Assembly (NCBI GenBank): GCA_947601655.1
Contig: CANQGG010000019.1
Coordinates: forward strand, 1-37,080
Length of the DNA: 37,080 bases
Source: an uncultured Akkermansia sp.
Lineage (GTDB): Bacteria; Verrucomicrobiota; Verrucomicrobiia; Verrucomicrobiales; Akkermansiaceae
Reading direction: 5' to 3'
Position numbers and translations under genes: made by a program. The notes below the pieces were generated by a model that had not been told where the DNA came from, ran no database searches, and saw nothing but the letters and a program-made list of their open reading frames with translations. Of the stretch, positions 1 through 9,767 are shown one piece after another (position 1 is the first letter of the stretch; each line of letters opens with the position of its first letter).

Positions 1-190
1 TATCTCTTTCCTAATGCGATGTACTGTATAGATTTTAATTACTACTTATCAATCAATAAATTATATGAACAAATCCTTCACAATTCCAACAACCGCGCCT
101 TTTCCTTTTATCTTTTTCAAAATTCCCGAATTCCGCGTCGTTATGCGATTTTTTTGTTTTTTGGCTGTACATCGCATTAGGAAAGAGATA
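1..190. repeat. 24-bp perfect inverted repeat enclosing about 142 bp, cut by the left window edge
   Basis: Bases 1-24 and 167-190 are exact reverse complements (the right arm begins GTACATCGCATTAGG). The enclosed 142 bp are AT-rich and I see no convincing gene in them. The arms may continue beyond the left edge, so the true length and any target duplication cannot be seen. The layout fits a small non-autonomous element (MITE-like) or a repeat bounding one, but no transposase is present. The repeat itself is certain; the mobile-element reading is inference. Confidence 0.6.
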
Positions 191-486
191 TACACCCTGA
201 AATCAATGTCGTATTCTTATTATCAATATTCAATGAAAATTCATGCCTGCGGAGTGAAAATTCAGATGCGGGAATGACAAGGGTGAATGATTCCCTCCGT
301 TTTTTCAACAGACGATGTTGGAGAAATTATCTATACTCGCGTCTCCGACGGGGGAGAGAGAAAAAGGAGAGGAGAGAGGGCTGCCCAGGTAGGGAAAGTG
401 GGAAGATGTCACAGAAGAGACTTGACTTCTCGGTGAGAAAGATGCTGTCTAGATAGAGCAAGAGACAGCCCCTCCCCGGAAAGAAT
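191..486. other. Non-coding leader region of topB
   Basis: No convincing gene is visible. The decamer TGAAAATTCA occurs twice with a 21-bp period (234-243 and 255-264). From 345 to 415 the plus strand is strongly purine-rich. A 7-bp stem (GCTGTCT at 444-450 pairing with AGACAGC at 463-469) lies just before topB. TTGACT at 422-427 could be a -35 box, but no good -10 box follows at the expected spacing. Confidence 0.4.
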
Positions 487-3363
487 ATGAGCAAGCAGTT
501 GATCATCGCAGAGAAGCCAAGCGTCGCGGCGGACTTAGCACGCGTGCTGGGGAAGAAGTATGGTAAACTTCGGAAAGATGAGGCGAGCGGGGGCTTCTCC
601 AATGATAAACTGATCATTACTTCAGCCGTGGGGCATTTGCTCGAGCAGAAGAAGCCGCAGACAAAAGAAGGGAAGAGCCTGCCATGGAAGATGGAGTACC
701 TGCCGGTGATGCCGGAGGAGATGGAGCTGGAGCCTATCGCTAAATCAGCGGATCGTTTGAGGCGCGTTCTGAAACTGGCACGCAGCAAGGAGGTGGGGAC
801 GCTGGTGAATGCATGCGATGCGGGGCGAGAGGGGGAGCTGATCTTCCGCAATATCATTCGCTATGGACGGATACGCAAGCCACTGCTGCGGCTCTGGATG
901 CAGAGTATGACGGATGAATCCATCCTTGAGGCGTGGGGGCAGTTGAAGTCAGATGAAGAGATGCAGTCCCTGGCGGACGCGGCACTTTGTCGCGCAGAAT
1001 CTGATTGGCTGGTAGGGTTAAATAGCACTCGGGCACTCACGGTGTTACAATCTGCTGCGGGAGGTTTTCACGTGACCCCGACGGGGCGGGTACAGACGCC
1101 GACATTGGCGATTTTAGCGGAGAGACAGAAAGAAGTGCTGGCGTTCCAACCGGAGACATACTACGAGGTACACGCGGAATTTAAGGCAAAAGACGGGAAA
1201 TACAGCGGCAAGTGGATTGATCCGGGATGGAAGAAGGATGAAAAGGATTCGCAGCGTACACGGGAACGCATCTGGGATGCCGAGAAGGCGGCGGCTATCG
1301 CGGAACGGTGCAGAGGGAAGAGCGCAACGGTGCAGGAGAAGAAGAAGCCGGCTTCCATCCCTCCGCCGCTACTTTTTGATTTGACCTCGCTGCAGAAGGA
1401 GGCAAGCAATCGCTTTGGATTTTCGGCGAGTCGAACTCTGCAGCTGGCGCAGGAACTCTATGAACGCCACAAGGCATTCACCTATCCGCGCACGGATTCT
1501 AAATTCCTGCCGAATGATTACCTGAGCGTGGTGAAGGGGACGCTGCGTACCCTCGCGGAGGGGCTGCCGGAGTATGCCGGATTCGCCCGGGATATTCTGG
1601 ACAAAGGCTGGGTGCGCCCCAACAAACGCATTTTCGACAGCAGCAAAGTAAGCGACCACTTTGCCATCATTCCGACCGGGCGTCTCGTCAGTCTGACCGG
1701 GGATGCGGCGCGGATCTTCAATCTTGTCGTGCAGCGGTTTCTGGGCGTTTTCATGCCGAATGCCGAATTTGAGGATACAGAACGCCTGAGTACGATCCGA
1801 ACGGCTGCAGGGGAGGATACGTTCATTACCCATGGGCGCGTGCAGCTGAAGGCGGGATGGCGGGCTCTGCTCTACAGCGCAGAGAAAAAGAAGAAGAATG
1901 AGCTGTGCCGCGTGGAGCCCGGAGAAAGTGTAGGGGTTGAAGGAGTCGAGGTACACGAGGATCAGACCAGGCCTCCGGCAGCTTATACCGAGGCAACGCT
2001 GCTCACAGCGATGGAGAACGCCGGCAAGCTTGTGGAGGATGATGAGCTGGCCTCTGCCATGAAGGAGCGCGGACTCGGCACGCCTGCCACGCGTGCTTCC
2101 ATCATTGAGGGACTGCTTGGGCAGGAGTACATTGCCCGGGATGGGAAAAACCTGGTCGCTACGCGACGCGGGATGGATCTCATTGATTTGCTGGACAGCA
2201 TCGGTATTGGGGCACTTTCCAGCCCGGAGCTGACGGGAGATTGGGAGTACCGACTCAAGCAGATGGAGATTGGCAAGCTGCCACGAGAACAGTTTATGCG
2301 CGATATTCGCAGCTACACATCGGATATCGTGAAAGCCGTGCGTGACTACATGAGCGGTGGAGAGAGGCCCGATCTGCCGGTTGTCTGCCCATCCTGCGGA
2401 GCAAAGACTCTCGCCAGCAGTGTGGAAGGCGTGGCTTGCAGGGCGTGCAGTTTCCACTTGCGGCGCGCCTATGCCGGATTGAGTTTGGATGATGGACAAA
2501 TGGCCCGGCTTATCGAAAAGAAGGAGCTGCCCCCGATGGATGGTTTCCGCTCCAAATTCGGCAAGGGATTCCGGGCCGGGATACACCTGCTGCCGCCGCC
2601 GGAAGGGGCGAAGGCATGGCGCACCGAATTTTTCTTTGAGGAAGAAAAGCCGACTCCGCAGGGTGAAAATGCGAAGCAGATAAGCCTTGGCAAGGTGCCG
2701 GTAAAGGGGCGTGAGACGCTCGAGCTTTTCGAAAGTGAGAAGCAATGGAGCATTCCCGAGTTTACGCGCAAAGGGGGAAGGAGAAAAGGATTCAGCGCAG
2801 CAAGGAACATACTGAGCAAAGAGCTGAGTCTGGAAGCGCTGCTTGGTATCCTCAAGGAGGGTAAGAGCGAGCTTATTTCCGGGTTCGTTTCACAACGCAC
2901 ACACAAGCCTTTTGACGCTTACCTTGTGCTGGATGAAACCCGCGGCGGACTGGGATTCGAATTCCCCCCGCGCGAGAAGAAGGCATCCGAATCACGTTCC
3001 GGAAAGAGAGATGCCGGGACAACTGACGCAGACAGGCCCTCAGATCAGGTTGATCTTTCCCATGCTACCAGCCATGGCACTGTGCAGGTGAAGGGTAAGG
3101 GCGAGTACGAACTTCTGGAGGCGGAAGATGGGTGGCATGTGCAGGGTCTCACGCTGGGAAAGAATCGGCGCCCTCTCGTCATCGCTGCGACGATGTGCGG
3201 GGTGAAGCTGGATGCCGCCACAGTCATTCATCTGCTGACCAAAGGGAAGAGCCCACTGATCAAGGATTTTGTGAGCCGGAAGAGCGGGAAGAAGTTTGAG
3301 GCGTGTCTCGTGCTCAATACCGGCAGCGGTCGCATTACGTACGAATTTCCGCCGCGCAAGTAA
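487..3363 (+). CDS. topB: DNA topoisomerase III with zinc ribbon and C-terminal repeats
   Basis: Type IA topoisomerase that cuts and passes single DNA strands in the cytoplasm. The Toprim domain begins with AEKPSVAADLARVLG (residues 8-22) and carries the metal-binding motif DAGREGE (D111, E115). The active-site tyrosine is Y333 in TYPRTDSKFLP. A zinc ribbon is suggested by CPSC (634-637) and CRAC (651-654). The rest of the C-terminus holds two copies of the topoisomerase C-terminal repeat, each ending in a close variant of YEFPPR. At 958 aa it is longer than E. coli TopB (about 650 aa), because of the ribbon and repeats. The start has a GGAAAG element 4-5 nt upstream. The next gene follows after 16 nt and is probably co-transcribed. 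Confidence 0.95.
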   Translation: MSKQLIIAEKPSVAADLARVLGKKYGKLRKDEASGGFSNDKLIITSAVGHLLEQKKPQTKEGKSLPWKMEYLPVMPEEMELEPIAKSADRLRRVLKLARSKEVGTLVNACDAGREGELIFRNIIRYGRIRKPLLRLWMQSMTDESILEAWGQLKSDEEMQSLADAALCRAESDWLVGLNSTRALTVLQSAAGGFHVTPTGRVQTPTLAILAERQKEVLAFQPETYYEVHAEFKAKDGKYSGKWIDPGWKKDEKDSQRTRERIWDAEKAAAIAERCRGKSATVQEKKKPASIPPPLLFDLTSLQKEASNRFGFSASRTLQLAQELYERHKAFTYPRTDSKFLPNDYLSVVKGTLRTLAEGLPEYAGFARDILDKGWVRPNKRIFDSSKVSDHFAIIPTGRLVSLTGDAARIFNLVVQRFLGVFMPNAEFEDTERLSTIRTAAGEDTFITHGRVQLKAGWRALLYSAEKKKKNELCRVEPGESVGVEGVEVHEDQTRPPAAYTEATLLTAMENAGKLVEDDELASAMKERGLGTPATRASIIEGLLGQEYIARDGKNLVATRRGMDLIDLLDSIGIGALSSPELTGDWEYRLKQMEIGKLPREQFMRDIRSYTSDIVKAVRDYMSGGERPDLPVVCPSCGAKTLASSVEGVACRACSFHLRRAYAGLSLDDGQMARLIEKKELPPMDGFRSKFGKGFRAGIHLLPPPEGAKAWRTEFFFEEEKPTPQGENAKQISLGKVPVKGRETLELFESEKQWSIPEFTRKGGRRKGFSAARNILSKELSLEALLGILKEGKSELISGFVSQRTHKPFDAYLVLDETRGGLGFEFPPREKKASESRSGKRDAGTTDADRPSDQVDLSHATSHGTVQVKGKGEYELLEAEDGWHVQGLTLGKNRRPLVIAATMCGVKLDAATVIHLLTKGKSPLIKDFVSRKSGKKFEACLVLNTGSGRITYEFPPRK

Positions 3364-3379
3364 TTTTTGACTCGACGGT

Positions 3380-4366
3380 ATGCCTTTTCGCCCCCAAGCT
3401 CTGCTACCGGATGTTTTCACCGGCGGCATCATTGTGAGCATTCTGTCAGGTTTGATTTTGCCTTGCCGTGGCGTCGTGGCCGTTGGCTTTGAATGGCTTA
3501 CGCAAGGCGCTATTGTGCTGCTCTTTTTCCTCTACGGTGTGAAGCTTTCGCGCCGATCAGTGATAGAAGGTCTGCTGCATTGGCGGCTGCAAAGCATGGT
3601 GGCGTTTTTCACGTTTGTGTTTTTCCCGATTATCGTGAGTCTGCTCTCCCCGGCGCTGGAGTCGATGGTCGGAGCCGGACTTTTCACCGGTCTCCTGTAC
3701 GTCGCCTGCCTGCCCTCTACAGTGCAGAGCAGCATCGCTTTCACTGCCGTGGCGGGAGGAAATGTGCCCGCCGCAGTCTGCTCAGCGTCCGTTTCCAGCC
3801 TGCTGGGAGTGTTTCTGACACCGCTTCTCGTAGGCATACTTTTCTCCGTAGACAACGCCCGCGGGGTGCACGTGGGGATGGCTGCGGTGCTGACCATCAG
3901 CTACCAAATTCTGCTTCCCTTCGCTCTGGGACAACTGGTGCAGGGCAAGCTGCAAGCATGGACCTCTGCACACCGTACTCTTATCGCGCGCAACGACCAG
4001 CTCACCATCTGGCTTGTGGTGTACACTTCTTTCTCCGGCGCGACTGTGCAGGGCTACTGGCAGAGATTGGACATCTACCACCTGCTGGGGCTTATCGGCG
4101 CCTCTCTGCTTCTGCTCATCATCATCCAGACTGCCATCTGGTTTTGCTGCAAACTGGCGCACTTCGACAAGGCCGACAGCATCACTACCCTCTTCTGCGG
4201 TTCGAAAAAGAGCCTTGCAGTGGGGGCGCCCATGATGCTTGCGATTTTCGGCTCCCTGGATAACAACCTGCTGCTCCCCCTCATGGTTTTTCACCAGGTG
4301 CAGCTGATGCTGTGCTCTCAACTTGCCGCCCGCTGGCAAAGGGAAAGTCGGGGCGAATGTAGTTGA
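3380..4366 (+). CDS. Bile acid:sodium symporter-like carrier (SBF-like, YfeH type)
   Basis: Integral membrane carrier of 328 aa, hydrophobic almost throughout and fitting about ten transmembrane helices. The stretches FLYGVKLSRRS near residue 55, the PSTVQSSIAFTAVAGGN segment near residue 113 (typical crossover region) and CGSKKSLAVGAPM near residue 273 are characteristic of the SBF-like branch (PF13593) of the bile acid:Na+ symporter superfamily. The substrate cannot be told from sequence; family members are annotated as transporters of organic anions. It starts 16 nt after topB with no clear Shine-Dalgarno sequence, so it probably relies on read-through from topB. Confidence 0.85.
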   Translation: MPFRPQALLPDVFTGGIIVSILSGLILPCRGVVAVGFEWLTQGAIVLLFFLYGVKLSRRSVIEGLLHWRLQSMVAFFTFVFFPIIVSLLSPALESMVGAGLFTGLLYVACLPSTVQSSIAFTAVAGGNVPAAVCSASVSSLLGVFLTPLLVGILFSVDNARGVHVGMAAVLTISYQILLPFALGQLVQGKLQAWTSAHRTLIARNDQLTIWLVVYTSFSGATVQGYWQRLDIYHLLGLIGASLLLLIIIQTAIWFCCKLAHFDKADSITTLFCGSKKSLAVGAPMMLAIFGSLDNNLLLPLMVFHQVQLMLCSQLAARWQRESRGECS

Positions 4367-4602
4367 AAGCGTGCGATATGAGACATTTGCCGTCAGTAAT
4401 TTGGCAGCTATTCCCGGCATGCCTCCATATTCGTCTGCCATGAGTATGCGCCGGGGGCAATCGTTCTGTGGCGGCAAAGTTTCACGCTTGTGCTTCTCTC
4501 ATGCGGTAGACACCTTACCATTTGGACTTGCTTTTTCTCGCAAAGAGGTGTAGGCTAACGCCCGCTTCCCGTCGGGGAGCCTCAATTACAAGATATTGAT
4601 CC
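4367..4602 (+). other. Intergenic region ahead of purH
   Basis: This 236-bp gap has no convincing gene. A 7-bp hairpin with a 3-nt loop lies at 4564-4580 (GCTTCCC-GTC-GGGGAGC, one G-T pair). A weak promoter can be drawn as TTGCTT, 17 nt, TAGGCT, ending near 4556. No riboswitch of a known class is recognisable. Confidence 0.3.
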
Positions 4603-6159
4603 ATGGAAACGCTGAAAATTGAACGCGCCCTGTTGTCGGTTTCCGATAAGACAGGCCTGGAGGAATTCGCGAAAGGACTTGCGGCAAAGGGAGTGCAGCT
4701 TATTTCTACGGGAGGCACCTGCAAATTTCTCAAAGGTCTTGGTTTAGAGGTCACAGAAGTCTCTGAATACACAGGCGCTCCCGAGCTATTCGATGGGCGT
4801 GTGAAGACCCTGCACCCCATGGTGCACGGGGGGCTTCTGCAGCGGCGGGATCTTCCTGAGCACCGCAGGCAGGCGGAGGAAAATCATATACCGACCATCG
4901 ATCTTGTCTGTGTGAATCTCTACCCCTTTGAGGAAACGATAGCTAAGAACGGGGTTACTCTTGCTGAAGCTATTGAGAAAATCGATATCGGCGGACCTTC
5001 TATGCTGCGCTCGGCGGCGAAGAACTACGCGGCGGTTACTGTGGTCTCGGATCCGGCGGATTACGCGACTGTGCTGGAGGAGATGGAGACTCACCAGGGA
5101 GGCACGACGCTCAAGACGAGGGAGAAGCTGGCGATCAAGGTCTTCATGCGTACATCCGAATATGATACCGCCATTTCCAACTACCTCGGACACCAGGCGG
5201 CAGGCAGTACCAAAGCCAATTTTTCGCTTACGCTTCCCTTTGCCCAGACACTCCGCTACGGGGACAATCCCCACCAGCCCAGCGTGCTCTACGGGAACTT
5301 TGATAAAATTTTCACTCAGCTGCAGGGAAAGGAACTTTCCTACACCAACGTGCTGGACCTCGATGCAGCTGCGTCGCTCATCTCCAACTTCCGCCGTCCT
5401 ACAGTCGGCATTCTGAAGCATACGAATCCCTGCGGAGTTGGGCAGGATGACAATGACCTCGTGCAGGCATGGAAGCTTGCATACCGCACGGATACGCAGG
5501 CGCCCTTTGGCGGAGTAATCGTGATGAACCGCCCAATGACGGAAGCTCTTGCTCGTATTGTTGGGGCCATCTTCACGGACGTCATTATCGCCCCGGACTA
5601 TGAGCCCGAGGCACGAGTCATTCTGCAGAAAAAGAAGAACTGCCGCATCATGCGCATCAATATGGATGCCTGGCGTGAGTATTGCAAGTACCCCATGGTT
5701 CGCACGGCGCCGGGCGGAGTGATGACGATGAAGCGCGATGACGAAGTGCTCGGTTTGGATGGCATGGAGACAAAAGTTGTCACCAAGCGTGTGCCGACGG
5801 CGGATGAGATGGAAGCTCTGCGTTTTGCCTGGCGGGTTTGCAAGCAGGTGCATTCCAACGCTATTGTCTTCACCGATAAGAACGGAACGCTCGGCATAGG
5901 AGCCGGGCAGATGAGCCGCGTGGATTCTGCCAGGATTGCCGTTTGGAAGGCCGGGCAGGCCGGATTGGATCTGCAGGGGAGCGTCATTGCCTCTGACGGT
6001 CTTTTCCCGTTTGCCGATGGCTTGCAGACTGCAATTGACGCCGGTGCTACCGCATGCATTCAGCCGGGCGGTTCTATTCGCGATGAAGAGGTGATTGCCG
6101 CCGCCGATGCCGCCGGTATCGCCATGGTTTTCACCGGCGTTCGCCACTTCCTTCACTGA
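4603..6159 (+). CDS. purH: Bifunctional AICAR formyltransferase / IMP cyclohydrolase
   Basis: Catalyses the last two steps of purine synthesis: formylation of AICAR from 10-formyl-THF, then ring closure to IMP. The N-terminal MGS-like cyclohydrolase domain opens with [18 protein letters not shown] and has the STGGT loop and the [10 protein letters not shown] motif. The transformylase domain shows the conserved KHTNPCG motif (K272-H273), the GGVIVMN stretch, and a C-terminus with [18 protein letters not shown] and a terminal GVRHFLH. The length of 518 aa is normal. pdxJ follows after 21 nt, so the two are probably co-transcribed. Confidence 0.98.
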   Translation: METLKIERALLSVSDKTGLEEFAKGLAAKGVQLISTGGTCKFLKGLGLEVTEVSEYTGAPELFDGRVKTLHPMVHGGLLQRRDLPEHRRQAEENHIPTIDLVCVNLYPFEETIAKNGVTLAEAIEKIDIGGPSMLRSAAKNYAAVTVVSDPADYATVLEEMETHQGGTTLKTREKLAIKVFMRTSEYDTAISNYLGHQAAGSTKANFSLTLPFAQTLRYGDNPHQPSVLYGNFDKIFTQLQGKELSYTNVLDLDAAASLISNFRRPTVGILKHTNPCGVGQDDNDLVQAWKLAYRTDTQAPFGGVIVMNRPMTEALARIVGAIFTDVIIAPDYEPEARVILQKKKNCRIMRINMDAWREYCKYPMVRTAPGGVMTMKRDDEVLGLDGMETKVVTKRVPTADEMEALRFAWRVCKQVHSNAIVFTDKNGTLGIGAGQMSRVDSARIAVWKAGQAGLDLQGSVIASDGLFPFADGLQTAIDAGATACIQPGGSIRDEEVIAAADAAGIAMVFTGVRHFLH

Positions 6160-6180
6160 TTTTTTGATCGGGACTGCGAT

Positions 6181-6927
6181 ATGAAACTCGGGGTGAACAT
6201 CGACCATGTGGCGACCCTGCGTCAGGCTCGTTATGCCGGCGTGCCCACGGCTGCTGTTCCTGAGCCCTCTGTGCCGGAGGCTGCTCGCGCTGCCATGACC
6301 GGTGGGGCAGACTCTATCACCCTGCATGTGCGGGAGGATCGCCGCCACATGCAGGATGCAGATGCTCATGCCGTGCGGCGTGAAATTCCCCTGCCGTTAA
6401 ACCTCGAAATGGGCGCTACCCCGTCCATGCTCGATTTTGCGAGGGCATTGCATCCGGATTTCGTCTGCCTTGTTCCTGAACGGCGGCAGGAAGTGACCAC
6501 CGAGGGAGGGCTGGATGTTGCTTCCCGTGCCGCTGAATTGGAGAAACTTGTTGCCTCTCTCACTTCTTCCGGGTGCCGCGTGAGTATGTTCATCGACCCG
6601 GATATTGTTCAAGTGGAATCTTCCGCCGCGATAGGCGCTCCGATGGTGGAGCTGCACACCGGACGCTTTGCCGACACTGCAGGAGCCGAGAGAACGGCCG
6701 AATTGCGACGTCTTGTCTGTGCTGCGCAACGAGCCCATGAACTTGGGCTGGAGGTACACGCCGGCCATGGCATTCGTGTTTCAGCGTTGCCACTTCTCGC
6801 GCAAGTACCGCATCTTTCAGAGTTGAACATCGGTCATACTCTCATTGCCCGCGCCATGTTTATTGGGCTTGCCGCTGCCGTGCGTGAGATGCGCGCAGCG
6901 GTGGACCGCGCCTTCCCCCCGGCTTAA
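6181..6927 (+). CDS. pdxJ: Pyridoxine 5'-phosphate synthase
   Basis: Condenses 3-amino-2-oxopropyl phosphate with deoxyxylulose 5-phosphate to form pyridoxine 5'-phosphate in DXP-dependent vitamin B6 synthesis. The family signature is clear: MKLGVNIDHVATLRQAR at the N-terminus, DSITLHVREDRRHM, NLEMGATPSM, VPERRQEVTTEGGLDV and HAGHGI, then LNIGHTLIARAMFIGL near the C-terminus. The 248-aa length is typical. Its stop overlaps the stop of the convergent lnt by 4 bp, so transcripts from the two strands must overlap there. Confidence 0.98.
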   Translation: MKLGVNIDHVATLRQARYAGVPTAAVPEPSVPEAARAAMTGGADSITLHVREDRRHMQDADAHAVRREIPLPLNLEMGATPSMLDFARALHPDFVCLVPERRQEVTTEGGLDVASRAAELEKLVASLTSSGCRVSMFIDPDIVQVESSAAIGAPMVELHTGRFADTAGAERTAELRRLVCAAQRAHELGLEVHAGHGIRVSALPLLAQVPHLSELNIGHTLIARAMFIGLAAAVREMRAAVDRAFPPA

Positions 6928-8846
6928 TCGCCATCCCGTTTGCGCCTGAGAGCCGGAAGCAGGCAGAGCAGAGCGACGAGCGCACAGACATACACCGCCC
7001 AGTCGCCCCAGCGCGCGTAGAGGGTCAGACCTGCATTCGGATCTACCGGTAGAACTCCGTAGCTATACCCTGCCACGTGAGGGGTGCCATCCGCCTTCAG
7101 TAGAGCATGAATCAGCGCTCCATTCGGAGCAATGGCGCAGCAAACGCCCATATTCGCCGCGCGCACCATGGGGCGGCGCAACTCGATACAGCGCATGGCA
7201 GCGCAGCGCGCCTGCTGAACGCCGCAGGCCGACTTGCGGAACCAGGCATCATTGGAGGCATTGACGATCACCTGGGCCCCCGGGCGCGCAAAACGCCTCA
7301 GGAGATCTCCCACGGTGTCCTCATAGCAGATGGCAGGGATGACCCCGATGTTTCTGTGCAGACCGGGCGCGGGAACGACCAATGGATCAGAGCCTTTCCC
7401 AGGGCGGATGCCTTCGCCCACCTGAGTGCCTGTGATTTTTGAATACGCTCGTCCGATCCATTCCACATCCTGTGCCAGGGGAATGTACTCACCGAAAGGC
7501 ATGAGGTGCTGTTTGGAGACGGTCTTGAGACTTGTCCAATCTCCTGCGATGCAGGCGAGGGAATTGAGCATGCCAACAGGGCGATTTCCCACGGCGCTGC
7601 GACGGAAAAGAACTTCATCCACCCCTGTAAAGAGCACGAAGTCCTGCCCGCCAAGCTCCCGCACGCGTTGTCGGGCCAGGGGCAGACCCTCCTTACTCAT
7701 GAGGTTATCATCAGTCATTGCGTCTGGCAGGATTGCTTCGGGTGCGTCTTCCCACCGTATGAGAGGAAAGGGCAACGCACTTTCCGGCCAGACCACCCAG
7801 ACCGGCAGTTGAAGCGTGAGCCCCATATCTTGCATCTTCGTGGCGCGTTGCATGGTATCTCGCAGGATCTCATTGTACGCTTGCACAGTGGCATTGAGGT
7901 ATTGCCGGTACTGGGCAGGAGAGCGTTCTTCGCGGATGTGCTCCAGCTGATCCTTGTTGATCTGTACCGCCAGCACGGGCAGAGAAATTGTTTCCTTTTC
8001 CCGTAGCAAGCGCGTTGGGGAATACGCCGTAGAGAGAGCAAGCCCTCCCGCAAAGAGGCCGAAGAGAATAATCACCCCGGCGTAAAAATCCCACGGACGA
8101 CAGCCGCGTCCCATCCCCCGAAAACACAGCATCGTGCGCCTGGAGGCCCGCCAGAGGATGACTGCCATGCTGATCGGGATGAACGAGAGAGCTGCCGTAC
8201 CCACAAATTCCGCCCACTGCACAAAAGACAGTCCATTGTAAAGCGCCATGCCGGGGCTATTCCAGGTGAACGCAAGGGCGCCTTTCCCCCGGAACCACTC
8301 CACCAGGACCCAGAGCGCTCCGCAGCCCAGCGCAGCACGAACGGAAGAAAGGAGATCTCCTCTCGCCCATTCATTCCACCGTCGTTGTCGTTCCTCCGTT
8401 GTTTCCCCATCGATGGTCTCCGGCGGCGGCAGAGGCATGAACGCGCATCCGGCGACAAGCGCCCACAGTCCCGGCAGGACGGCATACACGGTCATAAGAG
8501 GGACAAATGCACTCACCATGAAGAGCCACAGTGGTATGTCGAACACGTTTCCCACCTCGTGAATCCACCAAAAGCTCACACTGTACCAGCTTATCCCGAA
8601 GAGCCAGCCAAGCGCGAGGGCTCCCTTTCGACTGATCCTTCTGCCACCGCACCACAGAGCGCTGAGCAGAGGGAGCAGACCCAGCCACACCAAGTCCCCG
8701 TAGTCATACGGAGGGAACGCCAGAGCCATGACGAGTCCGCCGCTGATGCTGAGGAGGCAACGAATCCACCATGTCATGGTGATTTGGGGCTTTTGCGGGA
8801 CAGAAGGCTTCAAGAATCCCTTTTCCATGGGAGGGCATGCATGCAT
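6924..8846 (-). CDS. lnt: Apolipoprotein N-acyltransferase
   Basis: Inner-membrane enzyme that adds the third acyl chain to the N-terminal cysteine of lipoproteins. The N-terminal half is multi-helical (first helix LLSISGGLVMALAFPPYDYG). The C-terminal half is a nitrilase domain whose triad can be seen as Glu in VVWPESALPFP, Lys in SKQHLMPFGEYIP and Cys in AICYEDT. About 640 aa is longer than E. coli Lnt (about 510). The start is uncertain: the open frame runs up to 8921, with in-frame ATGs at 8855, 8846, 8828 and 8777. I prefer 8846 because a possible promoter (TTGCAA at 8877-8882, 17 nt, GAGAAT at 8854-8859) would place transcription start at or next to it. This is weak evidence. Confidence 0.93.
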   Translation of the reverse strand: MHACPPMEKGFLKPSVPQKPQITMTWWIRCLLSISGGLVMALAFPPYDYGDLVWLGLLPLLSALWCGGRRISRKGALALGWLFGISWYSVSFWWIHEVGNVFDIPLWLFMVSAFVPLMTVYAVLPGLWALVAGCAFMPLPPPETIDGETTEERQRRWNEWARGDLLSSVRAALGCGALWVLVEWFRGKGALAFTWNSPGMALYNGLSFVQWAEFVGTAALSFIPISMAVILWRASRRTMLCFRGMGRGCRPWDFYAGVIILFGLFAGGLALSTAYSPTRLLREKETISLPVLAVQINKDQLEHIREERSPAQYRQYLNATVQAYNEILRDTMQRATKMQDMGLTLQLPVWVVWPESALPFPLIRWEDAPEAILPDAMTDDNLMSKEGLPLARQRVRELGGQDFVLFTGVDEVLFRRSAVGNRPVGMLNSLACIAGDWTSLKTVSKQHLMPFGEYIPLAQDVEWIGRAYSKITGTQVGEGIRPGKGSDPLVVPAPGLHRNIGVIPAICYEDTVGDLLRRFARPGAQVIVNASNDAWFRKSACGVQQARCAAMRCIELRRPMVRAANMGVCCAIAPNGALIHALLKADGTPHVAGYSYGVLPVDPNAGLTLYARWGDWAVYVCALVALLCLLPALRRKRDGD

Positions 8847-8950
8847 GCGCTCCATTCTCCGCTCAAAAATCCCGCCTTGCAACAAAAAAAGATTGCTTTC
8901 GTAAAAAACATCAGGCATCATATCCGCGGGCCAGGAGCGCCCTGCACATT

Positions 8951-9184
8951 ATGGCTGATATTGATGAAAAAAACGAGAAAAACGTCCCCGGAAAATTCTA
9001 TGTCGACAGCAATTGCATCGACTGTGATCTTTGCCGGGAATCAGCTCCCGACTTCTTCGCGCGCGATGACGACGAGGGCGTTTCTTATGTGAAGAAGCAA
9101 CCCGCAACCGATGAGGAGATTGCCTCCTGCACTGAGGCCATGGAGGGTTGCCCCGTCCAGGCGATCGGGGATGACGGCGAGTAA
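8951..9184 (+). CDS. Small [4Fe-4S] ferredoxin
   Basis: A 77-aa acidic soluble protein with one cluster-binding pattern: CIDCDLCRESAPDFF near residues 20-34, then CTEAMEGCPVQAI near residues 58-70. This is the CxxCxxC...CP arrangement of single-cluster bacterial ferredoxins that carry electrons in the cytoplasm. The partner enzyme is not evident from the neighbours. The ATG at 8951 is chosen because the family starts at about this point and the upstream extension is basic and unrelated. AGGAG lies 14 nt upstream, further than usual. It is divergent from lnt and followed by a terminator at 9218. Confidence 0.88.
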   Translation: MADIDEKNEKNVPGKFYVDSNCIDCDLCRESAPDFFARDDDEGVSYVKKQPATDEEIASCTEAMEGCPVQAIGDDGE

Positions 9185-9217
9185 TTTCGCGCTTCACGCG
9201 TTTTCGTTTTATTTTTC

Positions 9218-9257
9218 AGACCTCGGAGCGGGTTTCGCTCGCCCGGGGTCTTTTCTT
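9218..9257 (+). terminator. Rho-independent terminator after the ferredoxin gene
   Basis: AGACCTCGG and AGCG pair with CGCT and CCGGGGTCT around a GGTTT loop. The stem has a 3-nt bulge and one mismatch, and is followed by TTTTCTT. It sits 33 nt after the ferredoxin stop and just before the next start at 9264, so it separates the two genes. Confidence 0.7.
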
Positions 9258-9263
9258 CGCAAG

Positions 9264-9767
9264 ATGGGTAGAAAGCCCAAAGGGACTGAATTAGACGCTG
9301 CTGCGAGAAAGACAGCGTACACTTTGATGCGGGGGCGTTCCTCAAGGCCACGCTACGCATTCAGGGAATATCCCGATGGGAGCAGGCGTCCGGAGCGCGC
9401 TTTCACAGAAAGCGAACACTACGGACGGCAAGTGATGGAAGATTTTTTCGGCGAGGAACCACTATTGCCCGTGGGGGCGAACGTGCGGGGGATGAAGTCT
9501 CTGCTGGCGGAGGTGATGAGCAAACTCAACCTGCGTGAAGGAGCCGTTGATTCCACCGTGCTGGCAGATGCGTGGCGCAAGGCGGCCGGAGATTATTTGT
9601 CGGAGCATGCGCGGCTTGTTTCCCTCTCCGATGGCCTCGCCGTCATTGCTGCGGCGCATCCCGCGGTGCGATTTGAATTGCAGCGCCAGAAGGAGAGCCT
9701 GATTACCGCCCTCAATAGCGTGCTGGGCATGGATTGTGTGAAACGGTTGCGCTTTATTCAGCATTGA
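9264..9767 (+). CDS. DciA-like (DUF721) replicative helicase loader candidate
   Basis: Protein of 167 aa with a basic N-terminus (MGRKPKGTELDAAARK) and a C-terminal DUF721 domain. The pattern LADAWRKAAGDYLSEHARLVSLSDGLAVIAA, then the HPAVRFELQRQKESLITALN segment, is typical. DciA proteins interact with and load the DnaB helicase in bacteria lacking DnaC/DnaI, which gives the likely role. I chose the ATG at 9264 because it is the first just after the terminator; an in-frame upstream start at 9111 would run through the ferredoxin 3' end and the hairpin. Its last 10 bp overlap the end of the convergent MFS gene. Confidence 0.75.
   Translation: MGRKPKGTELDAAARKTAYTLMRGRSSRPRYAFREYPDGSRRPERAFTESEHYGRQVMEDFFGEEPLLPVGANVRGMKSLLAEVMSKLNLREGAVDSTVLADAWRKAAGDYLSEHARLVSLSDGLAVIAAAHPAVRFELQRQKESLITALNSVLGMDCVKRLRFIQH

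Noticed and set aside
65..277. 70-codon frame inside and after the left inverted repeat
   Set aside because: Low-complexity Phe/Ile-rich translation of AT-rich DNA with no ribosome binding site; spans the repeat arm.
1369..2745. 458-codon minus-strand open frame
   Set aside because: Antisense to the well-supported topB; no family features.
4786..6369. 527-codon minus-strand open frame
   Set aside because: It lies antisense across purH and the start of pdxJ, both with full family signatures. Its sequence shows no domain and follows from codon bias on the other strand.
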